From Pseudomonas pudica (GTDB lineage: Bacteria > Pseudomonadota > Gammaproteobacteria > Pseudomonadales > Pseudomonadaceae): 64,000 nt of DNA. Where the stretch lies: positions 55,384 through 119,383 of the forward strand of contig NZ_JADLJS010000013.1 of assembly GCF_015680405.1 (NCBI RefSeq), read 5' to 3'. Positions 9,086-17,234 of the stretch are shown here, one piece after another. The notes under the pieces are model-generated. The model had not been told where the DNA came from, made no database searches, and saw only the letters and a list, made by a program, of their open reading frames with translations. Numbering within the stretch: position 1 is the first letter of the stretch; the number at the start of each line of letters is the position of its first letter. The position numbers were made by a program, and so were the translations under genes.

Positions 9086-9277
9086 GCAAATGCTCCTTGA
9101 GGCATGGGCCCTGGCGAGCATTTCCGTTGGCGGAACCGAATCGCGGTCAGTCGGGCTTATATTCTTTTAGGCGATATAAATATTTATAATTCATATTTTG
9201 TGGAATAAGTGACTCCCTTTATAAGGGGGCTAACCCTTGTCAGCAATTGCATTCGACCGAAAGTTTCAATGTAAAAA
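9086..9277. promoter_or_regulatory. sftP/sftR divergent promoter region with palindromes
   Basis: 192 bases, far more A/T-rich than the surroundings. It holds two perfect palindromes: ATAAATATTTAT at 9176-9187 and CCCTTTATAAGGG (odd-length) at 9215-9227. Both fit the size expected of LysR-regulator contacts (dyads with T and A ends). They are candidate SftR operators; assignment of either is inference. Confidence 0.6.
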
Positions 9278-10192
9278 ATGCATATCGATCTCCGTCAGCT
9301 GCGCCACTACATTGCCCTTGTCGAGCACCGCAGCTTCGTTGCTGCGGCGGCTGCGGTGAACCTGTCGCAATCAGCGTTCAGCCGCAGCATCCAGACCCTC
9401 GAGCACAACATTGGCTGCCGCCTGGTGGACCGCGCCAGCAAGGAGCTGGCGCCGACTCGCCAGGGCTTGCTGGTGCTGGAACACTCGCGTCGGCTGGTGC
9501 ATGGCGCGCACAACCTGGTCAACGAGATTCACCAGTTCAATGGCGCCACCACCGGCGTGGTGCGCTTCGGTTCCGGGCCGGCGCCGGCCGGGGGGCTGGT
9601 ACCGCGGGCGGTGGCACGCTTCGTCGCCGAATACCCCGCGGCGCGTACCTGCTTCCAGGTGGATAACTGGCAGGCGCTGAACCGCAAGCTGGTTGCCGAG
9701 GAGATCGAGTTCTTCGTCGCAGACACCCGTCAGTTCGAGTCCGACCCGGACTACCAGGTGCACAAGCTGGCGCCGCAGCGCTGGCATTTCTGCTGCCGCG
9801 TCGGGCACCCGTTGACCGAGCGCGAGAGCGTGCGGGCACATGACCTGTTCGACTACCCCCTGGCCACTACCTTCCGCCCGCCGAACATCCGCAAGATCCT
9901 CAGCGACCTCAGCGGGCGGCAGGATTTTCTGCCGACGGTGGAGTGCGAGCATGGCTATGCACTGCTGAATGTGGTGATGCATTCGGACACCATCGGCATC
10001 GCCTGCAATGCCAACTTGCGGCCGTATCAGCGCGACGGGGGATTGGTGGCATTGCAGCTGGCCGACCTGACGGTGGAGCAGGAAGAAGCGTTCTATACCC
10101 GTTATGGGGTGGTGAGCCGGGTGGGGTATGGGCTTTCGCCGTTGGCTCAGGGGTTGGTCAGGCAGTTGATTGCCTGCGATACCGAGGTGTAG
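9278..10192 (+). CDS. sftR: LysR-type regulator of sulfate-ester genes
   Basis: A 304-residue LysR-family regulator. Residues 3-62 form the winged helix-turn-helix (DLRQLRHYIALVEHRSFV, then AAVNLSQSAFSRSIQTLE). The rest is a periplasmic-binding-like effector domain. It is divergently placed from the TonB receptor, the classic layout for a LysR regulator and its target. In P. putida S-313, SftR controls astA, sftP, atsRBC and atsK; the same gene set surrounds it here. The ribosome-binding site before the ATG is weak. Confidence 0.87.
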   Translation: MHIDLRQLRHYIALVEHRSFVAAAAAVNLSQSAFSRSIQTLEHNIGCRLVDRASKELAPTRQGLLVLEHSRRLVHGAHNLVNEIHQFNGATTGVVRFGSGPAPAGGLVPRAVARFVAEYPAARTCFQVDNWQALNRKLVAEEIEFFVADTRQFESDPDYQVHKLAPQRWHFCCRVGHPLTERESVRAHDLFDYPLATTFRPPNIRKILSDLSGRQDFLPTVECEHGYALLNVVMHSDTIGIACNANLRPYQRDGGLVALQLADLTVEQEEAFYTRYGVVSRVGYGLSPLAQGLVRQLIACDTEV

Positions 10193-10198
10193 CTGGCG

Positions 10199-10299
10199 GG
10201 GCTTTGCCCCCGTTTCGCGACACAAGGCCGCTCCTACAAGGGTATGCGATCGCCTGTAGGAGCGGCCTTGTGTCGCGAAAGGGCCGCAAAGCGGCCCCA
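10199..10299. repeat. REP pair, AGGAGCGGCCTTGT-type family
   Basis: Two inverted units built on TCGCGACACAAGGCCGCTCC and GGAGCGGCCTTGTGTCGCGA, each with a flanking GGCCGC-type palindrome, lie between the convergent sftR and atsK genes. Confidence 0.88.
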
Positions 10300-10305
10300 G
10301 CGATA

Positions 10306-11211
10306 TCAGCCTTTACGCGTGGTGCGGCTCAACTGGCCATCCACCCCGACCGGCACTTCACCCGCCAGGGTCACCCGCCGCACCACCCGCGGCTGGGTCC
10401 CGTAATCATCCACCGCATAATGCTGCGTCGCGCGGTTATCCCAGATCGCCACGTCCCCCGCCTGCCAGCGCCAGCGAACGGTGTTCTCCAGACGCGTCAC
10501 ATGCCCTTGCAGCACCGCGAACAGGTGTTGTGAATCAGCCAGCGAATAACCTTTGATGCGCTTCACGAAATGCCCCAGCTGCAGTACCCGCTCGCCGCTG
10601 ATCGGGTGCACGCGCACCACCGGGTGCTCGGTCTCGTATACCGTTGAGGTGAACACTTTGCGATAGCGCTCCAGCTTGGCCGGGTCCACATCGGGCTTCA
10701 CGCTGGCGTAGTCGTATTCGTTGCTGTGCACCGCCCAAAGTTTGTCCGCCAGCTCGCGCAGCGGCTCAGGCAGATCCTGGTAGGCCGCGGCGGTATTGGC
10801 CCACACGGTGTCGCCACCGGATGCCGGTGCCACTACGCTGCGCAGGATCGAGGCCTTGGGGTAGGCGTCGACGAAGGTCACGTCGGTGTGCCAGGAGTTG
10901 GCCCGCTGGCCTTCGGCGCCATCGAGCTGCAACAGGTAGCTGGTGCCATCCACCACCGGCACGGTGGGGTGGGCGACCGGCTCGCCGAGCAACTTGGCGA
11001 AGGCTTCCTGGCTTTGGTCATCCAGGTGGGTCTGGCCACGGAAGAAGATCACCTTGTGCTTCACCAGCGCGGCCTGGATGGCATCAAGGGTGGCGGCATC
11101 AAGGTCGGCGGACAATTGCACCCCGCGAATTTCGGCGCCAATACGGCCGGCAACCGGGTGGATGTCGAGTTCGAGGGTTTGTGGCGCGGAGGCCAGGGCA
11201 GCGTTGCTCAT
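10306..11211 (-). CDS. atsK: Alkylsulfatase, Fe(II)/2-oxoglutarate-dependent dioxygenase
   Basis: A 301-residue TauD/TfdA-family enzyme of the same length as characterised AtsK. It hydroxylates alkyl sulfates, releasing sulfate and an aldehyde while converting 2-oxoglutarate to succinate and CO2. The iron ligands H108, D110 (in NSWHTDVTF) and H264 (in NRATQHYAVDD), and the oxoglutarate-binding R275, fall at the numbers known for P. putida AtsK. The start at 11211 follows AAGGACACGACC. It is downstream of atsR by 37 bases on the same strand, so the two are probably cotranscribed. Confidence 0.94.
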   Translation of the reverse strand: MSNAALASAPQTLELDIHPVAGRIGAEIRGVQLSADLDAATLDAIQAALVKHKVIFFRGQTHLDDQSQEAFAKLLGEPVAHPTVPVVDGTSYLLQLDGAEGQRANSWHTDVTFVDAYPKASILRSVVAPASGGDTVWANTAAAYQDLPEPLRELADKLWAVHSNEYDYASVKPDVDPAKLERYRKVFTSTVYETEHPVVRVHPISGERVLQLGHFVKRIKGYSLADSQHLFAVLQGHVTRLENTVRWRWQAGDVAIWDNRATQHYAVDDYGTQPRVVRRVTLAGEVPVGVDGQLSRTTRKG

Positions 11212-11248
11212 GGTCGTGTCCTTGCGGTCATTGTCGGGTCTTTGGGAT

Positions 11249-12286
11249 TCAGCGGGCGGCCTGCACGGCCTGACTCTGTTGCGGGGCGGCATCGAGGAAG
11301 CGGGGTTCTATCCAGTCGGCCACCTGGAAGCCACGGCGGATCAGGCGCTCCTTGGCGGCCAGGTCCACGCCCTGTTGCAGCTGAGCGACGAATTCGGCGT
11401 CCAGCCGTGGATCGAAGTAATGGGCCAGGTCTTCCGTGGCCAGGTCGTCGCTGAGGATGCTGCGCGGCCAGTTGGCATTGCTGGCCACCAGCTCGACGTA
11501 GGTCTCGCGGTTGTGTTCGTCACGCAGCCAGGCGCTGGCCTGTTGCTGGGTATTGACCAGGCGCTGCACCAGTTCGGGATATTTGCGGATGAAATCGCCA
11601 GTGCCCAGCAGCACTGCCTGGGTGCTGCCGGCACCTGCCAGGTCACGCGAGTTGACGGGTAGCTCGACCAGCCCGCGCTCGCGCAGCGACAGCAGGTTGG
11701 ACAGGCCCCAGGTGGCGTCGATCTGCTTGGCGGCCAGCGCGGCATTGGCGGCGTTGAAGTCCAGGTTGATCACCTTCAACTCGCGCTCGCTCAGCCCTTG
11801 GCTGGCCAGGGCGCTGGCGAACGACAGCTGGTTGGCGGTGCCACGGAACACCGCCACGCGCTTGCCCTTGAGGTCGTGCAGGGTCTTGATGCCGGAGCCG
11901 GGCACCACGCCCAGGTAGCTCTTCACCCCACGTACGCCCGCCGACAGCACGCGGGTGTCCAGGCCGTTGGCCTTGCCGACGATGGCGGCCAGGTCGCCGA
12001 GGTAGGCGAAATCGGCCTGGCCGTTGGCCAACGCTTCGTTCACCACCGGCCCGGCGCCCTTGAAGAAATGCCAGTCGATGCGAATGCCGTCCTTGGCGAA
12101 CTCCTTCTCCAGCAGTTGCTGGTCACGCAGCACGTCGACCACTCCACCGGCGCTGGGCTTGCTGCCCGCGCTGAGGTCGGGCACGGCGATGCGGATGCTT
12201 GCTGGCTTGGCCGGTTCAACTGCGTGGGCGCTGAGGGTGAAGGCCAGCCCGAGGGCGGTGATCAGGTGGCGCAGCGGGGTTTTCAT
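11249..12286 (-). CDS. atsR: Sulfate-ester ABC transporter, periplasmic binding protein
   Basis: A 345-residue SsuA/NrtA-type binding protein with a signal peptide at residues 1-22 (MKTPLRHLITALGL to SAHAVEP). Family signatures include FKGAGPVVNEALANGQADFA and SNLLSLRERGLVELPV. It delivers sulfate esters to the AtsBC permease/ATPase, whose genes are divergent across a 297-base promoter region. CAAGGAGCC precedes the ATG. Confidence 0.88.
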   Translation of the reverse strand: MKTPLRHLITALGLAFTLSAHAVEPAKPASIRIAVPDLSAGSKPSAGGVVDVLRDQQLLEKEFAKDGIRIDWHFFKGAGPVVNEALANGQADFAYLGDLAAIVGKANGLDTRVLSAGVRGVKSYLGVVPGSGIKTLHDLKGKRVAVFRGTANQLSFASALASQGLSERELKVINLDFNAANAALAAKQIDATWGLSNLLSLRERGLVELPVNSRDLAGAGSTQAVLLGTGDFIRKYPELVQRLVNTQQQASAWLRDEHNRETYVELVASNANWPRSILSDDLATEDLAHYFDPRLDAEFVAQLQQGVDLAAKERLIRRGFQVADWIEPRFLDAAPQQSQAVQAAR

Positions 12287-12583
12287 GGCAAGGCTCCTTG
12301 GCAGGCTGCCACCGGCGATGGCCGGCGCTTTGGCCAGAAGCTAGGCAGGTCTGGTTAGAACCTACAAAGATCAAAACTTCATTCTTCAGTAACTGGAAGG
12401 CATAAATCAGGCGGCATGCGGTTCTGCGGCCGGCTTGCGGAAAATGCATGGAAAATATGAGGAAAACGCAACGGCGAGGGGCTTCCGTATGCATGAAGCG
12501 CATGTTCTTATCTCTTGAAAGCCATTTTTAAGAATTTTTAATTCCATAAATGAATAATCTAACAACGCTTCGAGAGATGGCCG
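12287..12583. promoter_or_regulatory. atsR/atsB divergent promoter region
   Basis: 297 bases between divergent transport genes; the central and atsB-proximal parts are A/T-rich. The stretch 12507-12547 resembles the 9156-9199 stretch before sftR (shared CTTAT, CTT, GC-AT and TAATTC-AT blocks in the same order), so a shared regulator such as CysB or SftR may bind both. No clear -35/-10 pair was identified. Confidence 0.5.
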
Positions 12584-14185
12584 ATGAATGGAATTCTGAG
12601 CAGAAGTCGTGGATGGCTCCGAGGGTCGCTACGCGACCCTTTCGCGACGCAAGGCCGCTCCCAAAAGAATCGCGCCCGCTTGTTGCCCTGGGTCTTGCCT
12701 GTGCTGGTTGCGCTGCTGTGGGTAGTGGCCAGCCGGGAGCACTGGATGAGCGAGCAGATTCTGCCGGCGCCAGCATTGGTATGGCAGAGCGCGGTGGAGT
12801 TTGGTTCCGGCGAGCTGTGGGGGCACCTGTGGATAAGCTTGCAGCGGTTGTTCTGGGGGCTGGCGGTCGGCATCGGCAGCGGGTTGCTGCTGGGGGTCTG
12901 GCTGGGTGCTTCGCGGCGGGCGCAGACGTTGGTGCTGCCGACCTTCGTCGCGCTGGCACAGATTCCTACCCTGGCTTGGATCCCGTTGTTCATGCTGTTC
13001 TTCGGGATCGGCGAGTTGCTCAAGCTGGTGGTGCTGGTGAAAGCCGTGGTGGTCCCCGTTACCTTGCACACGCTGGTCGGTGTACGGGATGCCCAGCCCA
13101 AGCTGCGAGAGGCCGCTGCGGTGCTGCGCCTGCCTCGCCATCTACTGTTCCTGCGCCTGCTGCTGCCGGCTGCCCTGCCCGCCTTCCTCACCGGCGTACG
13201 CCTGGCCCTGGCCACCGGCTGGACCTCGCTGCTGGCAGTCGAACTGCTGGCCTCCAGCGAAGGGATTGGCTACTTGATGGTGTGGGGACGGCAGCTGTTC
13301 ATGCTCGACCTGGTGTTGCTGTGCATCCTGGTGATCGGCCTGGTCGGCGCACTGCTGGAGCACGGCTTCTCGGCTCTGGAAAAGCGCCTGCTGTACTGGC
13401 CGCAAGCGGCCACAGGGGAGCAGCACCGTGGCCCCGTGCCGCGGGGTTGGCAAAGCCTGCTGCTGCCACTGGCACTGCTGGCCCTGTGGCAGGCCAGCAG
13501 CAGCTTTGGCTGGGTCGACAGCAACATCCTGACCTCGCCACTAGAAGTGTTGCGCACTCTGCTGACCGGCCTGGCCGACGGTTCGCTGCCGCAAGCCTTG
13601 CTGCTGAGCCTGCAGCGCGCCCTGGCCGGCTTGCTGCTGGGCGGTAGCGCTGGCCTGCTGGTCGGTTTGCTGTTGGGGCTTTCGGCCAATGCCGAACGTA
13701 TCTTCGGGCCCAGCCTGTCGGCATTGCGTCAGGTGGCGCTGTTTGCCTGGGTGCCGCTGCTCACAGCCTGGTTCGGCCTGGGTGAAGGGGCCAAGCAGGT
13801 ATTCGTCGGCATGGCTGCGTTCTTCCCGTTGCTGATCGCCACCCAGCGCGGTATCGCCAGCCTCTCGCCCCAGCTGGGTGAAGCCGCGCGCACCCTGCGC
13901 CTGAACCTGTGGCAACGCCTGCGTCTGCTGGTGCTGCCCGGCGCAGCCCCGGCCATTTTTGCCGGCCTGCGCCTGTCGCTGATCTACGCCTGGCTGGGCA
14001 CCATCGGTGCCGAATACTTCATGCCCTCGGACGGTGGCATCGCCAGCCTGATGATCGGCGCCCAGCAATTGTTCCGCATGGACCAGGTAATGGCCGCCAT
14101 GCTGCTGATCGGCCTGGTCGGCGCCCTGCTCGGCACCCTTGGACAACGCCTCGAATCGCGCGCCACGCGCTGGAGAACCGCATGA
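12584..14185 (+). CDS. atsB: Sulfate-ester ABC transporter, fused double permease
   Basis: A 533-residue membrane protein made of two tandem BPD_transp_1 permease halves. Each has about six hydrophobic segments and an EAA loop (LREAAAVLRLPRHLLFLRLL near 165-185; LGEAARTLRLNLWQRLRLLV near 430-450). Ordinary SsuC/TauC permeases are about 260 residues and work as dimers, so this is a covalent dimer, as reported for AtsB. Residues 14-26 are encoded by a REP-like repeat. CGAGAG lies a few bases before the ATG. ATGA overlap couples it to atsC. Confidence 0.88.
   Translation: MNGILSRSRGWLRGSLRDPFATQGRSQKNRARLLPWVLPVLVALLWVVASREHWMSEQILPAPALVWQSAVEFGSGELWGHLWISLQRLFWGLAVGIGSGLLLGVWLGASRRAQTLVLPTFVALAQIPTLAWIPLFMLFFGIGELLKLVVLVKAVVVPVTLHTLVGVRDAQPKLREAAAVLRLPRHLLFLRLLLPAALPAFLTGVRLALATGWTSLLAVELLASSEGIGYLMVWGRQLFMLDLVLLCILVIGLVGALLEHGFSALEKRLLYWPQAATGEQHRGPVPRGWQSLLLPLALLALWQASSSFGWVDSNILTSPLEVLRTLLTGLADGSLPQALLLSLQRALAGLLLGGSAGLLVGLLLGLSANAERIFGPSLSALRQVALFAWVPLLTAWFGLGEGAKQVFVGMAAFFPLLIATQRGIASLSPQLGEAARTLRLNLWQRLRLLVLPGAAPAIFAGLRLSLIYAWLGTIGAEYFMPSDGGIASLMIGAQQLFRMDQVMAAMLLIGLVGALLGTLGQRLESRATRWRTA
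12623..12662. repeat. REP-like unit inside the atsB coding start
   Basis: The bases GGGTCGC-TAC-GCGACCC followed by TTTCGCGACGCAAGGCCGCTCC match the AGGAGCGGCCTTGT-type REP (compare 10199-10299 and 33831-33953), including its GC palindrome. It is read through in frame as about 13 residues of AtsB just before the first membrane segment. Confidence 0.75.
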
Positions 14186-15045
14186 ACGCCTTCAATACCT
14201 CGCACCTGCACGCGGCCAACCAGCCCGACGTCACTCCGCCCCTGGTCAGCTTCGAGGGGGTCGGCAAAGTGTTCAGCGTCGATGGCCAGCCGCTGGAAGC
14301 CATCCGCAACTTCAACCTGTCGATCAACCAGGGTGAATTCATCGCCATCGTTGGTGCTTCCGGCTGTGGCAAATCCACCCTGCTGCGCCTGCTGGTAGGG
14401 CTGGATACCGACTACAGCGGCAACATCCGTGTGGACGGCCACACTGTCAGCGGCATTGATAGCGAACGCGGCATCGTGTTTCAGGAACACCGGCTGTTCC
14501 CCTGGCTGAGCGTGGAACAGAACATTGCCCTGGGCCTGGTCAACGAACCGCTCACCCAGGGTGAGCGCGCGCGGCGGGTACACGAATTCGTGCAACTGGT
14601 GGGGCTGGTCGGCTTCGAGTCGGCCTACCCACACCAGCTGTCCGGCGGCATGGCCCAGCGCGTGGCGATCGCCCGAGGTCTGGTAGCCAGCCCGCGGATC
14701 CTGCTGCTCGACGAGCCGTTCGGCGCGCTGGATGCACTGACCCGCCAGCAACTGCAGGACGAGCTGCTGGCCATTCGCGAACGTGCCGGCATCACCACGC
14801 TGCTGGTCACCCATGACGCTGAAGAGGCCACCTACCTGGCCGACCGGGTGGTGGTTCTGGAGCCGCGCCCGGGGCGGATCAAGTCGGTGGTGGAGATCGA
14901 CCTGCCCCACCCACGCTTGCGTACGGGCGTTGCACTTCACCAGCTGCGGGAGAAGGTGCTGCACCAGATTACCGGGGATGGCGGCTACCTGGCGCCGCCG
15001 GTGCGAAGGGTCGAAGGGCTCAGGCCGGAGCTGATTGCGCTCTGA
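14182..15045 (+). CDS. atsC: Sulfate-ester ABC transporter, ATP-binding protein
   Basis: A 287-residue ABC ATPase of the nitrate/sulfonate/taurine type. Walker A GASGCGKST (about residues 55-63), Q-loop VFQEHRLFPW, signature LSGGMAQR, Walker B ILLLDEPFGALD and switch VTHD are all present. The ATG overlaps the atsB stop as ATGA, so the pair is translationally coupled. It powers uptake of sulfate esters with AtsR and AtsB. Confidence 0.92.
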   Translation: MNAFNTSHLHAANQPDVTPPLVSFEGVGKVFSVDGQPLEAIRNFNLSINQGEFIAIVGASGCGKSTLLRLLVGLDTDYSGNIRVDGHTVSGIDSERGIVFQEHRLFPWLSVEQNIALGLVNEPLTQGERARRVHEFVQLVGLVGFESAYPHQLSGGMAQRVAIARGLVASPRILLLDEPFGALDALTRQQLQDELLAIRERAGITTLLVTHDAEEATYLADRVVVLEPRPGRIKSVVEIDLPHPRLRTGVALHQLREKVLHQITGDGGYLAPPVRRVEGLRPELIAL

Positions 15046-15136
15046 GCCTGTGACAGCGGGCATGCCCGTACTCATAGAACTGCACATAACTCATTGAATT
15101 AGCCGCTCCCACAGGGTACGCGGACCGCTTGCGAAT

Positions 15137-15421
15137 TCAGGACTGGGCAATCAGGTCATGCAGGTAAGCCCAGGGGTAGATACCCCGCTCATGCCCGTCG
15201 CTGAACACCAGCTGCACGCCATACCCTTGTGGCTCGATCTGCAACACGCGCACATCATCGCGAACCAGGCTGATGCCCCCCTGCAACCGTGCCGCTCGGC
15301 ATTGCGAACAGGGGCAGGCACCGCGCAGGCGGGCATGGCTGAGGCTGTGTTCGCCGTCTTGCCATTGCAGCACCAGTTGCCCTGGCCCGCGCATGTTGCG
15401 AATAGCTTGCGGGACGTTCAT
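15137..15421 (-). CDS. DUF971 (gamma-butyrobetaine hydroxylase N-terminal-like) protein
   Basis: A 94-residue protein of the DUF971/GBBH-like N-terminal domain family, with a cysteine group CPCSQCR near residues 36-42 that could bind a metal, and the family's FSDGHERGIYPWAYL ending. Its start shares one base with the stop of the HEAT-repeat gene (TGATG), so it is the last gene of the eight-gene operon. Related modules occur with iron-sulfur or hydroxylase proteins, but its role here is unknown. Confidence 0.8.
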   Translation of the reverse strand: MNVPQAIRNMRGPGQLVLQWQDGEHSLSHARLRGACPCSQCRAARLQGGISLVRDDVRVLQIEPQGYGVQLVFSDGHERGIYPWAYLHDLIAQS

Positions 15422-16386
15422 CAGGAGGCCCCGCGCAGTTGCGCCATGGCGATCCGCACAGCCTTGCGCACCTCGGGGTCGCTATCGGTCTCGGCGGCCT
15501 GCAGCACCGGCAAGGCACGCGCCTGGCCCAGCTCACCCAGGGCCAGAGCCGCCTCCTTGCGCAGGTTGGCAATGCGGTGGCCGAGCAACTCGCCAAGCGA
15601 GTCCAGGGCCGCAACATGACGCAGCCGCCCCAGGGACCGCGCCGCACGCAGACGGACTTGCCAGAAGTCATCGGCAAGAGCATTTACCAGAGCCGGGCCT
15701 GCCGGGGCCAGGCCCACCTTGCCTAGCGTGGTGGCGGCTTCTTCGCGCACTTGCCAGGCCTTATCAGCCAATGCAGCCACCAATGCTGGCACCACAGCGC
15801 TGTCTCGCGCGAGGCCCAGCGCACCGATGGCCGCGCGGCGCACCTCGGTGTCCGGCTCGTCTGCGGCAAGCTTTGCCAATGCTGGCAACGCCGGCTGGTG
15901 CTTGAGCCAGCCAAGAATACCCACGGCCTCACGCCGGACCGCGGCGTCGCCATCGGCCAGGGCCAGAAGTGCGGGCTCTGCAGCATCTTCCAGGCGCAAC
16001 TCGCGCAAGGCACGCAGGGCGCTGGCACGGACGAAGGCATCGGCATGCTTGGCCCATGGCAGGATCAGCTGACCGGTTTCAAGGCTCTTGAGTTCGCTGA
16101 GGCTCTGCGCGGCAGCCAGTCGTACCGGCTCGGCAGCATCGGCCAGCGCAGCGCACAGGGCCTGCACGACTTCGGGTTCTTCCCAGGCCTCGAGCAGGCG
16201 CGCGGCCTCGGCTCGCACCTCGTCGGCGGCATCCACCAGCAGTGCATCGGTGAGCCATGGCAAGCCATCCGGGTCTTCCAGGTCGGCCAGTTCGATCAGG
16301 GCGATGCGGCGCACGCCTGCATCAGCGGCACCAAGGCGAGGCAGAAGAGCAAGGATGTCGGGGTTGTCAGTCGTTCGTTCAGTCAT
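15421..16386 (-). CDS. HEAT-repeat protein
   Basis: A 321-residue alpha-solenoid made of about ten 30-31-residue HEAT/PBS-lyase-like repeats (for example VRAEAARLLEAWEEPEVVQA and VRREAVGILGWLKHQPALPA). No signal peptide or catalytic motif is seen, so it is likely a cytoplasmic scaffold. Its ATG overlaps the ATPase stop (ATGA) and its stop overlaps the DUF971 start, which places it firmly in the operon. A HEAT protein inside an ABC-transporter/flavoprotein operon is unusual. Confidence 0.85.
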   Translation of the reverse strand: MTERTTDNPDILALLPRLGAADAGVRRIALIELADLEDPDGLPWLTDALLVDAADEVRAEAARLLEAWEEPEVVQALCAALADAAEPVRLAAAQSLSELKSLETGQLILPWAKHADAFVRASALRALRELRLEDAAEPALLALADGDAAVRREAVGILGWLKHQPALPALAKLAADEPDTEVRRAAIGALGLARDSAVVPALVAALADKAWQVREEAATTLGKVGLAPAGPALVNALADDFWQVRLRAARSLGRLRHVAALDSLGELLGHRIANLRKEAALALGELGQARALPVLQAAETDSDPEVRKAVRIAMAQLRGAS

Positions 16387-17234
16387 AGTGCGATCCGTAG
16401 CGGTGGGTGCTCAGTGTCCGGCAGGCCCAGCGGGGTCAGGCGCGGAAGTTCGCGGCCTTCCTCGTGACGGAGCAAGGCCAGACAGTGACGCTTGAGGTGA
16501 GTGAATTCAGGGCTGGTCAGCAGGCTGGCGCGGCGTGGGCGCGGAAATTCCAGGTGCAGGTCTTCGATAAAGCGGCCAGGTCGCGGGCTCATCACCAGGA
16601 TACGGTCGGCCAGGAACAGCGCCTCGTCGATATCGTGGGTGACGAACACCACGGTGGTGCGGATGCTTGCCCAGATATCCAGCAACAGCTCCTGCATGCG
16701 TGCACGGGTTTGCGCATCCAGGGCACCGAAGGGTTCGTCCATGAGCAAAAGGCGCGGGCGGTTGACCAGCACCCGGGCAATCTCGGCCCGTTGCTGCATA
16801 CCGCCGGACAACTGACTGGGCCAGCGCCCGGCAAAGTCGGCCAGCCCCACCAGTTGCAGCATTTCACGAGCCTGCTGGCGACGTTCGGCGCGGCCCTGGC
16901 CTTGCATCTTCAGGCCGAAGGCCACGTTGTCGAGCACGCTACGCCAAGGCAGCAAGGTGTGGTGCTGAAACACCATGCCGCGCTGCGGTGACGGCCCGGA
17001 AACGGTCTGGCCATCCACGCTCAACTGGCCGCTGCTGGGCACCAGGTGCCCGGCCAAGGCGCCAAGCAACGTCGACTTGCCACAACCGGAGGGGCCAAGG
17101 ATGCAGACGAATTCGCCAGGCTCTACGGCAAAATCCAGACGCTGCACAGCCTCGAATGTTTCGCTGCCGTGCCCCAGGCGTATCGACAGGCCACGCCCGT
17201 CGATACGCCCTGGCGCTGGTTGATAACTATTCAT
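16383..17234 (-). CDS. ABC transporter ATP-binding protein (nitrate/sulfonate/taurine type)
   Basis: A 283-residue ATPase with Walker A GPSGCGKST, Q-loop VFQHHTLLPW, signature LSGGMQQR, Walker B LLLMDEPFGALD and VTHDIDEALFLADRI. The start at 17234 was chosen because its ATG shares a base with the permease stop (TGATG); an in-frame extension up to 17741 is only read-through opposite the permease frame. It is part of the AprA-like operon; substrate unknown, probably an organosulfur compound by family. Confidence 0.9.
   Translation of the reverse strand: MNSYQPAPGRIDGRGLSIRLGHGSETFEAVQRLDFAVEPGEFVCILGPSGCGKSTLLGALAGHLVPSSGQLSVDGQTVSGPSPQRGMVFQHHTLLPWRSVLDNVAFGLKMQGQGRAERRQQAREMLQLVGLADFAGRWPSQLSGGMQQRAEIARVLVNRPRLLLMDEPFGALDAQTRARMQELLLDIWASIRTTVVFVTHDIDEALFLADRILVMSPRPGRFIEDLHLEFPRPRRASLLTSPEFTHLKRHCLALLRHEEGRELPRLTPLGLPDTEHPPLRIAL

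Noticed and set aside
12550..13647. Alternative +strand frame starting MNNLTTLREMADEW before atsB
   Set aside because: It runs in another frame through the atsB membrane segments and has no domain; only the first few codons look plausible.
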